NCBI GenBank assembly: GCA_016936035.1
Contig: JAFGPU010000107.1
Span: forward strand, 1 to 20,990
Direction of reading: 5' to 3'
DNA length: 20,990 nt
Source: Acidimicrobiales bacterium
GTDB lineage: Bacteria > Actinomycetota > Acidimicrobiia > Acidimicrobiales > VFJN01
Part shown: positions 6,923 through 14,123 of the stretch, piece by piece
Numbering within the stretch: the first letter of the stretch is position 1
How the letters are laid out: each line of letters begins with the position of its first letter
Program-made: the position numbers and the translations under genes
The notes under the pieces: generated by a model
What the model saw: the letters and a program-made list of their open reading frames with translations, nothing else
Told to the model about the DNA's origin: nothing
Databases searched by the model: none

Positions 6923-7936
6923 GTGGTCGACGACGTCGAGGGCGACCGCAGCCCGGGGCAGCGGTCCGGTGACCAGGCCGGCGACCGGGGCACTCGCCGT
7001 CGGGTGGCCGTGTTCGCTCCCGCGCCCGTGCTCGTCGCCACGTTCGAGTACCCCCAGGGCGAGTCCAGCCCGGAGGTGGCCCTCAACGTCGGCGGGCAGG
7101 GCCCTTGGGTGGCGCGCGCCATCGACGCCCTCGGCGCCCACGCGGTGCTGGTGGTCCCACTCGGGGGAGACACGGGCCGGGTGGCGCGCCTCCTCCTCGA
7201 GCACGAGCCGCACGAGCTCCGGGCGCTCGACACACGGGCGGCGATCGCGTTCTACGTCGAGGAGCGCTCCGGAGGCGAGCGCACGTGCATCCGGGATGCG
7301 CCGCCCGGTTCGTTCGGCCAGCGCGAGCTCGACGACCTCTACAGCGCCACCCTGGCCGCTGCGCTCGACGCCGACGTCTGCGTGATCACCGGGTCGCCGT
7401 GGGCCGACCACGTCGACGCGTCGCTCATGCAGCGTCTGACCGCCGACCTGGCGAGCCTGGGGACGGTCACGGTCGCCGACCTGTCCGGCGAGCAGCTCGA
7501 CGCCGCCCTCGCCGGCGGCGTCGACTGGCTCAAGATCGCTCGGGGCGAGCTGGCCGGCGCCGCCGAGGCCGGCGACGACGACTGCTGGTTGTGGTCGCAG
7601 GCCCACGCCCTGGCCGAGGCCGGGGGCCGACACCGGTCGGTCATCGTGTCACAGGGCAGCGCACCGGCGCTGGCCGTGGTCGACGGCGCGCGGTTCTCGG
7701 TCTCGGTGCCGGAGCTGTCGACGGTCGACTCGCGGGGCTCCGGCGACGCCATGACCGCGGCGCTGGCCACGGGCCTGGCCGAAGGTCGGCAGCTCGGCGC
7801 GCTGCTGCGCCGGGCATCTGCGGCCGGTGCCGCCAACGCCGTCCACAAGGGCAGCGCCACACCCGACGCCGTGCTCGTCGATCGCCTCGCCCGGGCCGTC
7901 ACGGTGGACGAGCAGCCGTCCCCGCCTCCGGGGTGA
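6923..7936 (+). CDS. PfkB-family carbohydrate kinase (1-phosphofructokinase-like)
   Basis: A 337-residue ribokinase-fold kinase. LNVGGQGPWVARAIDALGAH (54-73) is the sugar-binding Gly-rich segment, with VVPLGGDTG following as in LacC/FruK-type enzymes. VDSRGSGDAMTAALATGLAEG (268-288) is the second PfkB signature, with GSGD (272-275) forming the anion hole and Asp275 the catalytic base. The DWLKIARGEL region (201-210) matches the conserved KPNxxEL-type strand loosely. The enzyme phosphorylates a sugar or sugar phosphate with ATP; the exact substrate is not readable. The first ~26 residues are a charged, probably disordered extension. GTG at 6923 is supported by GGAGG 6 bases upstream. It leads a same-strand run with the CinA-C and dehydrogenase genes. 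Confidence 0.82.
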   Translation: MVDDVEGDRSPGQRSGDQAGDRGTRRRVAVFAPAPVLVATFEYPQGESSPEVALNVGGQGPWVARAIDALGAHAVLVVPLGGDTGRVARLLLEHEPHELRALDTRAAIAFYVEERSGGERTCIRDAPPGSFGQRELDDLYSATLAAALDADVCVITGSPWADHVDASLMQRLTADLASLGTVTVADLSGEQLDAALAGGVDWLKIARGELAGAAEAGDDDCWLWSQAHALAEAGGRHRSVIVSQGSAPALAVVDGARFSVSVPELSTVDSRGSGDAMTAALATGLAEGRQLGALLRRASAAGAANAVHKGSATPDAVLVDRLARAVTVDEQPSPPPG

Positions 7937-7985
7937 CGCGCGTGGCGACGGTCGATGAGGGGCCCGTGGCCGCCGAGGAGGGCAC

Positions 7986-8465
7986 GTGGTCGACGAAGCA
8001 CTGAGCGAGTGGGCAGCGGGACGGGTCGAGGAGCTCGCGGCGACGTTGCAGGACCGGGGCCTGACCGTCGCGATCGCCGAGTCGCTGACGGGCGGGCTCG
8101 TCACCGAGGTGCTCGCCCGGGGCCCGGGCGCCTCCGACTGGTTGCGGGGCGGTGTCGTCGCCTACTCGTCCGCGGTCAAGCACGACCTGCTGGGCGTGCG
8201 GCCCGGCCCGGTGGTGAGCGAGCACGCCGCGCTCGACATGGTGGTCGGGGTGGCGCGGGTGCTCCGCGCCGACGTCGGGCTGGCGGTGACCGGGGTCGGC
8301 GGACCCGCCCCCCAGGACGATCAGCCGCCGGGCACGGTGTGGACCGCCACCCTCGTGGACGGCTCGGCGCGCGCCGAGCTGCACCACTTCGCCGGCGGTC
8401 CGGTCCAGATCTGCGACGCCACGTGCCGCACGGTCATCGAGCGGTTGCACGCCCGCCTCGGTTAG
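7986..8465 (+). CDS. CinA C-terminal domain protein, nicotinamide-nucleotide amidohydrolase (PncC-like)
   Basis: A 159-residue stand-alone CinA-C domain of normal length. AESLTGG (31-37) contains the catalytic Ser and the oxyanion turn. VVAYSSAVKHDLLGV (57-71), the VSEHAAL loop (77-83), AVTGVGGP (100-107) and PPGTVW (114-119) follow in the family order. PncC-type enzymes deamidate NMN to nicotinate mononucleotide and salvage NAD breakdown products. The usual GIAGPGG motif reads VTGVGGP here, a mild variation. The GTG start at 7986 follows a strong GAGGAGGG site by about 3 bases. It is 49 bases after the sugar kinase gene and may be co-transcribed with it. Confidence 0.9.
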   Translation: MVDEALSEWAAGRVEELAATLQDRGLTVAIAESLTGGLVTEVLARGPGASDWLRGGVVAYSSAVKHDLLGVRPGPVVSEHAALDMVVGVARVLRADVGLAVTGVGGPAPQDDQPPGTVWTATLVDGSARAELHHFAGGPVQICDATCRTVIERLHARLG

Positions 8466-8538
8466 CACCCCCGCGGCGCGGGAAGGCCTGCTGTCGACGC
8501 CGGGCGCCTCGCGACCCGCCCGGTGCGAGGAGGCCGTC

Positions 8539-9723
8539 GTGCGCGCCGTCACATGGCAGGGGTTCGAGGACGTCCGGGTCGAGGCGGTGCCCGACCCCAC
8601 GATCGAGGAGCCGACCGATGCCCTGATCGAGATCACCTCGACCGCGATCTGCGGATCGGACCTGCACCTGTACCGGCCCCTCGCGCCGTTCATGGAGGCC
8701 GGCGACATCCTCGGCCACGAGCCGATGGGTCGGGTGGTCGCCGTGGGGGCCGACGTGACCGGCATCGCTCCGGGCGACCGCGTCGTCGTCCCCTTCAACA
8801 TCTCGTGCGGCTCGTGCTTCATGTGCGACCGGCAGCTGTACGCCCAGTGCGAGACCACCCAGGTGCGCGAGCACCACAAGGGTGCGGCGCTGTTCGGCTA
8901 CACCAAGCTGTACGGCCACGTCCCCGGCGCCCAGGCCGACCTGCTGCGCGTGCCCCAGGCCCACTTCGGGCCGGTCAAGGTGCCCGACGGCCCGCCCGAC
9001 GAGCGGTTCCTCTTCCTCTCCGACGTCATCCCCACGGCCTGGCAGGCGGTCGCTCACGCGGACGTGCCCGAGGGCGGGTCGCTCGCCGTCGTCGGGCTGG
9101 GCCCGATCGGGCAGATGGCCTGCCGGGTGGCCCGCCACCGGGGCGTCGAGCAGGTGGTCGGCGTCGACCTGGTGCGCGAGCGCCTCGACATGGCCGAGCG
9201 CCACGGCGTCGAGACCGTCGACGCGCGGGAGGTCGACGACGTGGCCGAGGTGCTGCGCGCCCTCACGGGGGGTCGGGGCCCCGATGCGGTGATCGACGCG
9301 GTGGGCATGGAGGCCCACGGTGCCCCTCTCGCCGGTGCGATGCAGCGGGCGGCGGCCGCCCTGCCCAAGGCGGTGAGCGAGCCGATGGCGAAGAAGGCCG
9401 GCATCGACCGGCTGGCGGCGCTGCGCACCGCCATCGATGCGGTGCGGCGGGGCGGCACCCTGTCGATCAGCGGCGTCTACGGCGGCGCCGCCGACCCGAT
9501 CCCCATGCTCGACCTGTTCGACAAGGGCATCCAGGTGCGCATGGGCCAGGCGCACGTGAAGCGGTGGGTGCCCGAGATCCTGCCGGTGCTCGAACAGGAC
9601 GACGACGCGCTCGGGCTGTCCGACTTCGTCACGCATCGGCTGCCGCTGACCGCTGCGCCCGAGGCCTACGCGATGTTCCAGGCCAAGCGGGACGGCGCGA
9701 TCAAGGTGGTGCTCACCCCCTGA
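8539..9723 (+). CDS. zinc-dependent alcohol/formaldehyde dehydrogenase (MDR family)
   Basis: A 394-residue medium-chain dehydrogenase. The catalytic zinc ligands are Cys38 in AICGSDLH and His60-Glu61 in LGHEPMG. Cys90, Cys93, Cys96 and Cys104 form the structural zinc lobe. The NAD(P) site is VVGLGPIGQMA (184-194), with Asp210 at the end of the following strand (VVGVD), which suggests NAD. The long segment between the structural lobe and the Rossmann fold, and the insert near 275-315, resemble the glutathione-independent formaldehyde dehydrogenase (FdhA) and related enzymes rather than short alcohol dehydrogenases. Substrate is not certain. GTG at 8539 follows CGAGGAGG by 5 bases. It is followed after 53 bases by the next plus-strand gene. 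Confidence 0.88.
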   Translation: MRAVTWQGFEDVRVEAVPDPTIEEPTDALIEITSTAICGSDLHLYRPLAPFMEAGDILGHEPMGRVVAVGADVTGIAPGDRVVVPFNISCGSCFMCDRQLYAQCETTQVREHHKGAALFGYTKLYGHVPGAQADLLRVPQAHFGPVKVPDGPPDERFLFLSDVIPTAWQAVAHADVPEGGSLAVVGLGPIGQMACRVARHRGVEQVVGVDLVRERLDMAERHGVETVDAREVDDVAEVLRALTGGRGPDAVIDAVGMEAHGAPLAGAMQRAAAALPKAVSEPMAKKAGIDRLAALRTAIDAVRRGGTLSISGVYGGAADPIPMLDLFDKGIQVRMGQAHVKRWVPEILPVLEQDDDALGLSDFVTHRLPLTAAPEAYAMFQAKRDGAIKVVLTP

Positions 9724-9776
9724 GCCGGGGCACCCCCTGCTGCATACCGCCTGTGCGCGAGGGGCACACCTGGTCT

Positions 9777-10355
9777 GTGAACCGTGACCCAGCCGGCTGG
9801 GAGATCGGCGACGATCCGACGATCCCGCCGGACGCGACCGTCGTGGCCACCGCTCCTGAGCGGTCCGACCGGCGGGCTGTGGCGCGCGAGCGGTGGTTCC
9901 GCTGGCTGTTCACGGCCGGGCTGGTGGTCTTCCTCGTGCTCGCGCTGGTCGGCGTGTTCGGGGTGCGGACGGCCACGGCGACGGGCGCCGGCGGGGGCTA
10001 TGACGTCGAGGTCCGGTACTCGCGGGTGACGCGTCCGGGCCTCGCCAGCCCGTTCGAGGTGCGGGTCAGCCGCACCGACGGCTCGTGGCCGGCCACCGTG
10101 CAGGTGACGGTGTCGTCGGACTACCTCGACATGTTCGACGAGAACGCTCTCCGGCCCCGCCCGTCGTCCGAGACCCTGACGGACGGCGCTGCGCTGTGGG
10201 AGATCGCACCGCCGCCCGCCGGCGAGCCCCTGGTGATCGCGCTCGACGCGCGCGTGGAGCCCGGCACCACGTGGCGACGTGACGGCACGGTGCAGGTGCT
10301 GGAGGGCGGCCAGTCCGTGGCCGAGGTGCGCATCAGCACCTGGGTGGTGCCCTGA
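9777..10355 (+). CDS. single-pass membrane protein with extracytoplasmic domain, unknown function
   Basis: A 192-residue protein from GTG at 9777. A 42-residue cytosolic segment ends in arginines, a single helix lies at about 43-62 (LFTAGLVVFLVLALVGVFGV), and the remaining ~130 residues form a beta-rich domain (DVEVRYSRV, FEVRVSR, VQVTVSSDYLDMF, PLVIALDARVE, AEVRISTWVVP) that looks immunoglobulin-like and should lie outside the membrane. The stop overlaps the ATG of the DUF421 gene by one base (TGATG), so the two are co-translated and probably interact. An in-frame GTG at 9753 is an alternative start; the ribosome site (GAGGGG, 12 bases off) is not ideal. I do not recognise a named family. 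Confidence 0.65.
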   Translation: MNRDPAGWEIGDDPTIPPDATVVATAPERSDRRAVARERWFRWLFTAGLVVFLVLALVGVFGVRTATATGAGGGYDVEVRYSRVTRPGLASPFEVRVSRTDGSWPATVQVTVSSDYLDMFDENALRPRPSSETLTDGAALWEIAPPPAGEPLVIALDARVEPGTTWRRDGTVQVLEGGQSVAEVRISTWVVP

Positions 10356-10813
10356 TGGAGATCGTGATCCGCGCCACGGTCATGTACTGGTTCCTGTGGC
10401 TGGTGATGCGCGGTATCGGCAAGCGCGAGCTGGCCCAGATGTCGCCCTTCGACCTGATCCTGCTCGTCGCCATCGGCGACCTCGTGCAGCAGGGCGTCAC
10501 GCAGGAGGACTTCTCGCTGACCGGCGCCTTCATGGCGGTGGGCACGTTCGTCTTCTGGGTCGTCCTGCTCGCATACTCGCAGTTCCGGTCGCCTCGCCGG
10601 TTCGGCGCCGCGATCAGCGGCAGCGCGGCCATCGTCGTGCGCGACGGTGTGCCCCTCGAGGCGGTGATGCGGATGCAGCGCATGACGCTCGACGACCTCA
10701 GGATGGCGGCCCGGCGGCAGGGCATCTCCGACCTGCGGGACGTCCAGCTCGCCGTGCTCGAGCCCGAGGGGCAGCTCTCGTTCATCGAGAAGAAGGACAC
10801 GGGAGGGGGCTGA
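10355..10813 (+). CDS. DUF421 (YetF/YcaP-like) membrane protein
   Basis: A 152-residue protein with the DUF421 hallmark RGIGKRELAQMSPFDLILLV at 19-38, the following AIGD (39-42) and two or three hydrophobic helices (about 3-18, 32-48, 58-75). The C-terminal cytosolic domain starts with GSAAIVVRDG and continues with LDDLRMAARRQGISDLRDVQ (111-130), the helix-strand module of the family. YetF-type proteins affect spore or envelope properties in Bacillus, but their biochemical role is unknown. It is short but complete for actinobacterial members. It is translationally coupled to the single-pass membrane protein before it. Its stop is followed within 3 bases by a GC-rich hairpin. Confidence 0.88.
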   Translation: MEIVIRATVMYWFLWLVMRGIGKRELAQMSPFDLILLVAIGDLVQQGVTQEDFSLTGAFMAVGTFVFWVVLLAYSQFRSPRRFGAAISGSAAIVVRDGVPLEAVMRMQRMTLDDLRMAARRQGISDLRDVQLAVLEPEGQLSFIEKKDTGGG

Positions 10814-10815
10814 CC

Positions 10816-10840
10816 CGGGGGCGAGGCCATCCCGGCCCCG
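10816..10840 (+). terminator. possible Rho-independent terminator after the DUF421 gene
   Basis: CGGGGGC (10816-10822) pairs with GCCCCG (10835-10840) with one bulged G. A TTT run follows immediately, though those bases also form the -35 box of the next promoter. Confidence 0.4.
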
Positions 10841-10863
10841 TTTGTCCGGCGGCGGCCGGGGTA
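10840..10863 (+). promoter_or_regulatory. SigB/SigF-like promoter of the 10895 gene
   Basis: GTTT (10840-10843), a 15-base spacer and GGGTA (10859-10863) agree closely with the SigB/SigF consensus (GGTTT-N15-17-GGGTA in mycobacterial SigF). A start near 10870 would give a leader of about 25 bases containing the GAGGAGGA ribosome site. Confidence 0.55.
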
Positions 10864-10894
10864 GCCCTGCCGAGGCGGGCCAGAGGAGGAGACC

Positions 10895-11470
10895 ATGCGC
10901 CTGAGACATCACCGAGACGATGACGTACGTACCGATGTCGACCGCGACGAGGATGCCGGCCGGTACGAGCGCCGCGAGCCGGTGGCGACTGAGCGCGCGC
11001 GGCCGGCCGACGAGGCCACGGACCGCGAAGAGGTCGTCGAGACCTCGACGAGCCGGTGGGATCTCGGCTCGGTCCTGGCGACCGCAGCCGGCGTTGCCCT
11101 GATCGTGATCGGCGTGCTCGCTCTGGTGCGCACCGGGATCGACTCGACCTGGTACGACCCGGTCGAGAACGTCGCCGGCCTCAGCCACACGCCCCTGCTG
11201 GGCGCCATCGAGGTGGGCGTCGGCGCCCTGCTGGTGCTCGCCGGCCTGGCCGGTGCCCGGATGCTCGCCGCGTTCATCGCGCTGGTGGCCGGCGTCGCGG
11301 CGCTGATCGTCGCCATCGAGCCGTCGCTGGCCGACCGCGAGCTGGCGATCGACCGGGGTTGGGCCACCGCCCTGGCCATCGGCGGGTTGGCGTTGGCGCT
11401 CGTTCTGATCATGTCGCGCGAGCGGCACCACGAGCGCCGCATCGAGCGTCGCTCGGTCCGGACCGCGTAG
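10895..11470 (+). CDS. four-helix membrane protein, unknown function
   Basis: A 191-residue protein. The first ~55 residues are very charged (Arg, Asp, Glu) and likely disordered in the cytosol. Four hydrophobic helices follow at about 57-79, 101-119, 121-141 and 156-174, with a short loop carrying STWYDPVENVAGLSHTP between the first two. The C-terminus is basic (RERHHERRIERRSVRT). The ATG at 10895 has an excellent GAGGAGGA site 5 bases upstream. The SigB/SigF-like promoter suggests stress induction. Similar small multi-helix proteins are common in actinobacteria without known function. Its 3' end is followed by a strong 14-bp hairpin at 11533. Confidence 0.75.
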   Translation: MRLRHHRDDDVRTDVDRDEDAGRYERREPVATERARPADEATDREEVVETSTSRWDLGSVLATAAGVALIVIGVLALVRTGIDSTWYDPVENVAGLSHTPLLGAIEVGVGALLVLAGLAGARMLAAFIALVAGVAALIVAIEPSLADRELAIDRGWATALAIGGLALALVLIMSRERHHERRIERRSVRTA

Positions 11471-11532
11471 CGCGCGGGCGCTGGACCGTGATCCGATCGT
11501 GGCAGGCCCCCATCCCCGGTGACCTGTCACAT

Positions 11533-11565
11533 GGCCGTCGAGGGCGTTCGTCGCCCTCGACGGCC
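11533..11565 (+). terminator. strong hairpin terminator, 14-bp perfect stem
   Basis: GGCCGTCGAGGGCG (11533-11546) and CGCCCTCGACGGCC (11552-11565) are perfectly complementary across a 5-base TTCGT loop. It lies 62 bases after the stop at 11470 in the 196-base gap before 11667. No T-tract follows, so it fits the tail-less actinobacterial type. I see no other clear element in this gap. Confidence 0.65.
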
Positions 11566-11666
11566 GCGCCCGTCGTGCGTCGCTGGTCGTGGGGCGCGAA
11601 CGTGGCAGCCGGCGGGCGGTTCCGTTTCGATGTGCACCACGGTTGCGTGACCTGAAGGAGACGACC

Positions 11667-11918
11667 ATGGCACGGCAGGACCACTGGACAGACCCTCAGG
11701 ACGCGGACGACGACCGCGCCGTCGAGCCGGAGCCGGAGTTGGGCTCGCTGCCGGACGACCCGGAGGTGCCCGAGGGCGACGCGATCGAGCAGGCCGAGGA
11801 GGTGGTCCCGGCGGGCCGGGTCGACCCCCCGACCCGGGACGTCGAGGTGCCGGAGGCCGATGCGTGGGAGCAGTCGCTCGAGGTGCCCCTCGACGACGAC
11901 CGCGACGACTCGACCTGA
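11667..11918 (+). CDS. small acidic protein with repeated EVPExDAxEQ motif
   Basis: An 83-residue, strongly acidic protein (Asp/Glu in about a third of positions). It contains two copies of one motif: DDPEVPEGDAIEQAEEV (about 32-48) and RDVEVPEADAWEQSLEVPL (about 57-75). The VPEADA-EQ motif is familiar from small actinobacterial proteins of unknown role. I see no membrane segment, Cys or His. ATG at 11667 is supported by GAAGGAG 6 bases upstream. It is likely disordered until bound to a partner. The gene ends in a hairpin shared with the convergent gene at 11936. No function is claimed. Confidence 0.75.
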   Translation: MARQDHWTDPQDADDDRAVEPEPELGSLPDDPEVPEGDAIEQAEEVVPAGRVDPPTRDVEVPEADAWEQSLEVPLDDDRDDST

Positions 11919-11942
11919 CGGACCTGAGCGCGTCGTCAGGTC
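11912..11942. terminator. bidirectional hairpin terminator
   Basis: GACCTGACG (11912-11920) pairs perfectly with CGTCAGGTC (11934-11942) over a 13-base loop. The stem includes the stop codons of both converging genes (11918 and 11936). Confidence 0.55.
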
Positions 11943-12196
11943 CCGGCGGTGCCGGCGCCACCAGGTCGGGCGGTGATCTGCACCCGGCGGCGGTTGTGCA
12001 GCGCCCGTGCGAGTTGGCCCACCGACTGGTAGACGCGCCCGACGGGGAGCCGCCGGAGCGCCACGATCAGCCGGCGGGGGCCACCGCGGTCGCGGATCTC
12101 GTCGGCGAGGATCTCGCCGCTGGCGGGGAAGGCCTGGGGCGGGAGCCACGTCGCCAGCTCGCCCGTCGGTGTTCGATCTGCTCCTGCGCCATCCAT
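11936..12196 (-). CDS. small protein with DUF2795-like domain
   Basis: An 86-residue protein. [20 protein letters not shown] (about 23-42), then [24 protein letters not shown], follows the DUF2795 pattern of a Pro-containing start, two helices, an LP-x-x-x-Y turn and a final helix ending in AL. DUF2795 proteins are small actinobacterial helical proteins without established function. The C-terminus is short, basic and Pro/Gly-rich. The ATG at 12196 has GGAAG about 10 bases upstream. It lies 59 bases downstream of the VOC gene on the same strand and may be co-transcribed with it. The DUF2795 match is by pattern recognition and is moderately secure. Confidence 0.6.
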   Translation of the reverse strand: MDGAGADRTPTGELATWLPPQAFPASGEILADEIRDRGGPRRLIVALRRLPVGRVYQSVGQLARALHNRRRVQITARPGGAGTAGT

Positions 12197-12255
12197 GTCC
12201 CAGGTCTTCCCCGCCGCGCCGTGCCTCACACCGGCGGGCTCGGGCCCCGGGCGGG

Positions 12256-12627
12256 TCAGCCGGGAATCTGGATCTGCTGCACCGCCCAGCCGTTGCCGTC
12301 GGGGTCGCTGAAGTAGACGAACCGTCCCCACGGGAAGTCCTGCACGTCGCTGACGTCGACGCCCCGGCCGGCCAGCTCGCGACGCGCCGCCTCGATGTCG
12401 GTGACCACGAGCTGCAGGCCGACGACCGAGCCGGGCTCGGCCTCGGTGATGCCCTTGCCGATGGCGATCGAGCACGCGGAGCCGGGGGGCGTCAGCTGCA
12501 CGAAGCGGATGTCGTCGCTGACCGTGTGGTCGTGGTCGGCGTTGAAACCGGCCTGGTCGACGTAGAAGGCCTTGGCGCGGTCGACGTCGGTGACGGGGAC
12601 GGCGACGAGCTCGAGCTTGAAGTCCAT
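12256..12627 (-). CDS. VOC/glyoxalase-like protein
   Basis: A 123-residue vicinal-oxygen-chelate protein, the normal size of a single-chain member with two beta-alpha-beta-beta-beta modules. [21 protein letters not shown] (9-29) opens module one; [25 protein letters not shown] (71-95) opens module two. It ends with [20 protein letters not shown], the typical DPDGN turn. The strand-one His seen in many metal-binding VOCs is Val here (LVAVPV), so metal binding and enzymatic activity are uncertain; binding or resistance roles are possible. AGAAGGA lies about 10 bases before the ATG. A 67-base leader holds a 6-bp hairpin (12675-12689). Confidence 0.88.
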   Translation of the reverse strand: MDFKLELVAVPVTDVDRAKAFYVDQAGFNADHDHTVSDDIRFVQLTPPGSACSIAIGKGITEAEPGSVVGLQLVVTDIEAARRELAGRGVDVSDVQDFPWGRFVYFSDPDGNGWAVQQIQIPG

Positions 12628-12700
12628 GGGGATGACGTCCTTCTGGGGTGCCCGCGAGGTTGCGGGGTGGGGGCGCGGTCGGCGACCGCCTGGGTCGATG

Positions 12701-12706
12701 ACGCTA
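12701..12706 (-). promoter_or_regulatory. possible -10 box for the VOC gene
   Basis: TAGCGT on the minus strand has the TANNNT form and would place the transcript start about 67 bases upstream of 12627. A TTGACC is nearby but only 12 bases away, too close to be its -35. Beyond this and the hairpin at 12675-12689 I see nothing definite in the 183-base gap 12628-12810. Confidence 0.25.
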
Positions 12707-12799
12707 GGCGAGAGAACCGGTCAACCTCCGTCCAGTTTTCCGTCCGGTCTCGCGACCGGCGTCGTCCCGTGCCGCCGCGGAGGGGCGTCCCACGCGGCC

Positions 12800-12805
12800 T
12801 ACCCT
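12800..12805 (+). promoter_or_regulatory. -10 box, leaderless start of the 12811 gene
   Basis: TACCCT ends 5 bases before the GTG start at 12811 and there is no ribosome binding site in between. An identical hexamer precedes the gene at 18663. Confidence 0.45.
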
Positions 12806-12810
12806 GCGGC

Positions 12811-13122
12811 GTGCCCCTGTTCGAGGTCGACGCTCGTGGCGACGTTGTGCTCTCGCTCTACGTGCAGCCCGGCGCGACCCGGGCGGGCATCGTCGGACGA
12901 CACGGCGAGGCGCTCAAGGTGCGGGTGGCGGCCGCACCCGAGCGAGGCAAGGCCAACGCCGCCGTCGCCCGCTTGCTCGCCGACGAGCTGGCGCTGCGGG
13001 CGAGCGACGTCGACATCGTCAGCGGGCAGACCGGCCGGCGCAAGCGCGCCCGGCTCCGGGGCGTGGACGCCGCCGATGTCGAGCGCTGGCTCGCCCGCGT
13101 CAGCCCGCCTCGGCCAGCCTGA
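12811..13122 (+). CDS. UPF0235 (DUF167/YggU) family protein
   Basis: A 103-residue protein of standard length. [24 protein letters not shown] (12-35) is the characteristic first strand and turn; [18 protein letters not shown] (35-52) carries the conserved P-x-x-GKAN motif; [14 protein letters not shown] (71-84) is the third strand and loop. The fold is known but the function is not. GTG at 12811 is chosen because it begins at the N-terminal strand and sits just after a TACCCT -10. It is convergent with, and overlaps by 23 bases, the DisA-like gene (13100). Confidence 0.9.
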   Translation: MPLFEVDARGDVVLSLYVQPGATRAGIVGRHGEALKVRVAAAPERGKANAAVARLLADELALRASDVDIVSGQTGRRKRARLRGVDAADVERWLARVSPPRPA

Positions 13123-14077
13123 GCGAGGCGGCGCACTCCGACAGCGGCCGGCCCCGGTGGAAGACGGTGACGGGACCGTCCTCGCTCACCACGATGGCCA
13201 CCGACGAGGGGTGGTCGTAGGTGTAGCGGGCTGCCGACCGGTGGCGCATGCCCCGCGCCGGGCTGATCGACGCGTCGGCATCGGCCGACGAGTAGAGGCC
13301 GACGCCGATGTGGTGGACGACGCCGTCGTCGTCGACCACGGCGGCCAGGTCGGTCTGCATCAGCGCGGCGAACAGCGCCGGGTAGTGGTGGCGGGTGGTG
13401 ACCGAGAGCTGGGGCACGGCGACGGCCCGCTGCATGTCGAGGCCCGAGTCACCGTGCGACACGGGGACGACCAGCGTGGCCCCGACCCGCCCGGGGCTGA
13501 GCCAGTGCAGGGCCAGCTCGAGCATGCCCTCGAGCACGCCCGGCGCGATGCCCGGCAGGTAGGGCTGCAGCAGGTCGTGCTGGGCCCGGGCGTTGGGGCG
13601 CGACGTCCACCGGTAGCCCGACCACTCGACGGTGCGGGTGGGGGTGAACAGGCGGGTGACCTCGTGCAGCGGGGTGCGCTGCACGATGTACGCGCCGGTG
13701 TCGGCCTGGATCTCGACCAGGTCGGCCTCGTACTGCACGCTGCGGCGGAAGAACGCCAGCATGCGGGCGCCGCCGGGCTGCATCGCCAGGTAGGTCGACC
13801 GGCCGTCCGCGAAGCGGCGGGCGAGGGCGAGGGGGTGGTCGGACACGGGGATGAGGTCGACCAGCTCGCCGGTGGAGACCAGCGAGCGGTCGTCGGGCAC
13901 GATCATCGAGCCGTACAGGGGCGTGCGCCGCTCGAACTGCGGCGGGCGCCGGGCGTAGACCAGCTCGTCGAGGACGAGCGGGCGCAGGGTGCTGTCGGCG
14001 TCGATGTCGACGTCGTCGTCGGCGAGCTCGGCCTGGAGGCGGCGCGCCGGGCGGCTGAGGTCGACTGCTCCGGTCAT
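13100..14077 (-). CDS. DisA/diadenylate-cyclase-like domain protein with novel N-terminal region
   Basis: A 325-residue protein. The last ~110 residues resemble the DAC (DisA_N) fold: [20 protein letters not shown] (238-257), an intervening segment [21 protein letters not shown] (276-285) with the RHR motif (278-280), then [20 protein letters not shown] (291-310). In true cyclases the first motif is DGA and the second GTRHR; here DLA (243-245) and GMRHR. Nucleotide binding is likely and c-di-AMP synthesis doubtful. Residues 1-230 match no domain I know; they include VPVSHGDSG (204-212) and may form a sensor or second alpha/beta domain. The DisA C-terminal DNA-binding domain is absent. The start at 14077 is 6 bases after TATCGT. 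It lies downstream of the amidohydrolase gene. Confidence 0.75.
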   Translation of the reverse strand: MTGAVDLSRPARRLQAELADDDVDIDADSTLRPLVLDELVYARRPPQFERRTPLYGSMIVPDDRSLVSTGELVDLIPVSDHPLALARRFADGRSTYLAMQPGGARMLAFFRRSVQYEADLVEIQADTGAYIVQRTPLHEVTRLFTPTRTVEWSGYRWTSRPNARAQHDLLQPYLPGIAPGVLEGMLELALHWLSPGRVGATLVVPVSHGDSGLDMQRAVAVPQLSVTTRHHYPALFAALMQTDLAAVVDDDGVVHHIGVGLYSSADADASISPARGMRHRSAARYTYDHPSSVAIVVSEDGPVTVFHRGRPLSECAASLRLAEAG

Positions 14078-14083
14078 CGGTCC

Positions 14084-14089
14084 ACGATA
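14084..14089 (-). promoter_or_regulatory. -10 box, leaderless start of the DisA-like gene
   Basis: TATCGT on the minus strand ends 6 bases before the ATG at 14077. No Shine-Dalgarno sequence is present in the interval (GGACCG). Confidence 0.45.
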
Positions 14090-14123
14090 GAGGCGGGCGG
14101 CGCGATCGCCCCCCGACGGCGCC

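Noticed and set aside
8468..8482. Terminator hairpin after the CinA-C gene
   Set aside because: Only a 5-bp stem with a 3-base loop in a very GC-rich region; too weak to call.
9759..9764. GAGGGG as a decisive ribosome site for the 9777 start
   Set aside because: The 12-base spacing is too long to fix the start, so the start was left as moderately uncertain.
11624..11645. SigB/SigF-like promoter before the 11667 gene (GTTT then GGTTG)
   Set aside because: The spacer is 13 bases and the -10 has two mismatches to GGGTA.
10121..11668. Minus-strand 515-codon frame across the DUF421 and membrane protein genes
   Set aside because: The plus-strand genes have ribosome sites, membrane helices and terminators. 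The antisense translation is Arg/His/Asp-rich noise.
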